The notes below the pieces were generated by a model, which was given only the letters and a program-made list of their open reading frames with translations, did not search any database and had not been told where the DNA came from. Shown piece by piece: positions 61,915 to 64,000 of a DNA stretch of 64,000 nucleotides (its first letter is position 1; every line of letters begins with the position of its first letter). The DNA lies in assembly GCF_963259705.1 (NCBI RefSeq), contig NC_081840.1:6443062-6507061 (forward strand). Direction: 5' to 3'. The translations under genes and the position numbers were made by a program. The DNA is from Myotis daubentonii (Eukaryota > Chordata > Mammalia > Chiroptera > Vespertilionidae).

Positions 61915-62075
61915 TGAAGAGCACAGATCTGGACACAAACTTTGTCAGGATCCTGGCTCCGAGTTAGCCCTGGGGAGTCACTTGCCTGCACTGGAACTCA
62001 GTGTTCTCATCTGTAAAATGGGTGCGATTGAATCAGTTAATGTGACACGGAATTCCCAAGTCCTTTCTTATACAC
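61915..62075 (+). repeat. MIR SINE fragment
   Basis: GAAGAGCACAGATCTGGACAC, AGTCACTTGCCTGCACTGG, TTCTCATCTGTAAAATGGG then TGCGATTGAATCAGTTAATG are classic MIR. Confidence 0.7.
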
Positions 62076-63419
62076 CAGCTTTTCCCCCCAAGAAGGAGGA
62101 TGATGTGAGCAGACACCTCAGAGGGGCTGTGGGCAATCATGGGTCTTAGGGGTTTCTTGGTCCCAGGAAGTGGGGCCCAGGGCCCCTTCCCTACAGAACC
62201 CTGGCTGAGTCAGGTCGGGCTGCTGCTCGTCTCCTGCGCTGTCACCTTTCATTTGGCATCTCCCTCTCGGGGCTGACATTTTCCTGAGGCCAGACCAGGA
62301 GGAAGGGGGCTGGTGGCTGCACCCTCACACTGGAGGGGTGAGGGTGGGGTGGGGGTGTCCCTGGGTTGTACTGAGGCTGCCTCTTCCCAGGGCTGGGGGC
62401 AAAGAGATGGTGCAGACCCCCTCCCCTCGGGGGTTACTTCATCGGTCCCTCCAATGCCCAACAGCCATGGTTTCCAGCTTCCCTGCCTCACGTGTGCACA
62501 GTACAGTGTGGTCCCCAGAGAGCACCCCCAGCCTGAAACGGCAGCTATGTGCCCCCCCCCACCTCCCCCCGCACCCCGCATCGCCCAGCTGCAGGAGACC
62601 TCGTGGTGGCTGCAGCGGGATCCCAGCCAGGCTCGCCGGCCTTTCCTAGCTCCTTGGCACTTTGTTACCTATAACAAGACAATGGTCCTTCGTGTGGATG
62701 AGTAGTTCATGCATCAGCTGCCACCTACCTGGTGGTCCGTGTGCGCCCCGTGCACATAGCCATGCCCACGCTCCCCCTAGCAGCCTGCAAGGCCAGGAGG
62801 GACACAGGAGTGAGACCCCAGGAGGTCCGGGCCAGATAAGGGCCACTGGGTGCCCATCTGCAGGGTTGGGGCGGAAGACCCGCAGATCATCACCTCTGCC
62901 CCTCGCGACGAATGCCCGGGGCCCAGGAGGTGCCCACCATAGGGCCCTTCTATATGTGTTCTCCCGACGGCCACCTGGCAGCTCCTAACAGCACCTTTCC
63001 CACTTTCAGCTGAAAAAGAGTCAGGTCCTGGGGCCAGCAGGTACCCCAACTCGGGGTCCCCAGTGCAAGACAGAGGGGGGATATTAATGTAGGTGGGGGG
63101 GGCGGGCACAGTGCCACCTGGCACACCTCCAGAAAGGAAGGTGCTGGCTGTTGTTATAACTCACCGGGTGGCCCCTGGTCAGGCCTTGGGCGCCTAGAAG
63201 AGAGCCACCTCGGGGACCCAGGGGGGTGGGCTTCGGGGGGAGGGGTGCTGGGAGAGAGCAGAGTGGTCAGCAACTAAAAGCAGAGAAGAGGACGGAGCGG
63301 GCCTGAGTGGGCAGGGGGAGGGCCTGGCCCCGGGTCCGGGCGCCCGGGCTTCATCATCAGGAGAAGTTGGTGCTTTTCTAAGAAGGGGCAGGTGGAGGCG
63401 GCGGCCCTCCCGCCGGCAG

Positions 63420-63560
63420 GGTATTCAGCAGAATTACCAGGAACGCAGCCGTTGGTTGCTAATGGGCTTGGGGAAAATGGGAGGCAATTTAGCGGCTGGT
63501 TTTCAGGCCCCGAGCTATTGAATAAATGAAGTGCGATCAGCCCAGTTGCTGACGCACCTG
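63420..63560. other. Possible conserved non-coding element
   Basis: ATTCAGCAGAATTACCAGG, TTGGTTGCTAATGGGC, GGCAATTTAGCGGCTGG and CTATTGAATAAATGAAG in otherwise G-rich DNA. The remaining 62-64 kb is GC-rich without a gene that I can support. Confidence 0.3.
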
Positions 63561-64000
63561 CCGGGCCGGCAGCAGAGGCTGCGGGGGCGGGGACCTGAGG
63601 GGGACAGCGCCGCTCTGTGGGGGTGGGGACTGCAGGGCCCGACACTGCGGGGCGCGGAGGCGGGACAGGAAGCTGGGGGGGGGGGGACGAAGCTGCGGAG
63701 CTGAACTTGTCTGGCCTGGGAATGGGGATGGGGGACCAGCGGCGGTGTGGGGGTGTCCAGAGGTGGGGGAGGAACTCAAAGCTTACCCTTGCCCGGCACA
63801 GGGGACACAGGGACAGGACAAAGAGGGAGAGGGACTGGGCCTGGAGGGAAGGGGGGAGAGAGAGGGCCTGCAGCTCTTGACATCGTCCTAGGGCGGGGCA
63901 GCCGCTGCGGACCTTGCCTGCGCCATTGTCACTCACAATTGGGGGCCTGGCCCAGGCGTGGGGCTTATGAAAACGTGGGCAGCAAGCAGATTAGAGGATG

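Noticed and set aside
63274..63936. 220-codon open frame on the minus strand
   Set aside because: Proline/serine-rich translation of G-rich DNA, no domain.
1..64000. Assignment to a particular bat species or family
   Set aside because: SPIN and other hAT elements favour a bat, but no bat-specific SINE was found and tenrec-like hosts cannot be excluded by sequence reading alone.

Overview
This is a placental-mammal genomic window holding the 3' part of the imprinted DLK1-DIO3 non-coding domain (human 14q32). I recognise 40 microRNA hairpins of the miR-379/miR-656 cluster. All lie on the + strand and in the human order, running from mir-379 (about 19.3 kb) to mir-656 (about 56.2 kb). I see no convincing protein-coding gene: the open frames are short, repeat-derived or shadows of hairpin DNA. 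The microRNAs would be cut from one long + strand host RNA (Mirg/MEG9-type), which in human and mouse is expressed from the maternal allele. I cannot delimit its exons, promoter or polyadenylation site from sequence alone.

Organism. The miR-379 cluster is known only from placental mammals. At 3.06 kb there is a 311-bp SPIN-type hAT element with an exact 8-bp target duplication, and two more non-autonomous hAT elements lie at 7.86 and 15.2 kb. There are no Alu or rodent B1 elements. Hairpins resembling the miR-3958 and miR-3959 I recall from sheep point to Laurasiatheria. A bat is the best inference, but I found no bat-specific SINE, so this is not certain.

Layout. 0-2.5 kb: two tandem units of about 882 bp, each with a decayed SNORD114-like C/D snoRNA, probably the tail of the MEG8 snoRNA array. 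2.5-19 kb: a repeat desert with SPIN and other hAT elements, old antisense L1, MIR, L2, simple repeats and a 20-bp minisatellite. 19-56 kb: the microRNA array. Nearly every interval holds remnants of the same unit, made of a 5' arm, a loop, a 3' arm ending near CAGTATCAAAT, and a spacer motif CTTCCTGGAGG. The array is broken by an old repeat (44.2-45.7 kb) and an L1 block (48.3-50.6 kb). 56-64 kb: GC-rich sequence with L2/MIR and a few AT-rich blocks that look like conserved non-coding DNA.

Main biological signal. The array shows turnover. Many members match the human mature sequences exactly (379, 411, 299, 323a, 758, 494, 543, 495, 381, 487a/b, 539, 889, 655, 382, 485, 496, 409, 412, 369, 656). 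Others are damaged in the guide or seed: mir-134 (8-nt deletion), mir-377 (3p arm lost), mir-668 (5-nt deletion), mir-329 (1-nt insertion, plus a second copy with a broken 5' arm), and mir-154, mir-376c, mir-300 and mir-1185 (seed substitutions). Against this, several well-folded hairpins absent from the human set are present at 19.04, 21.75, 22.37, 25.92, 30.94, 32.75, 43.00, 51.57 and 55.88 kb.
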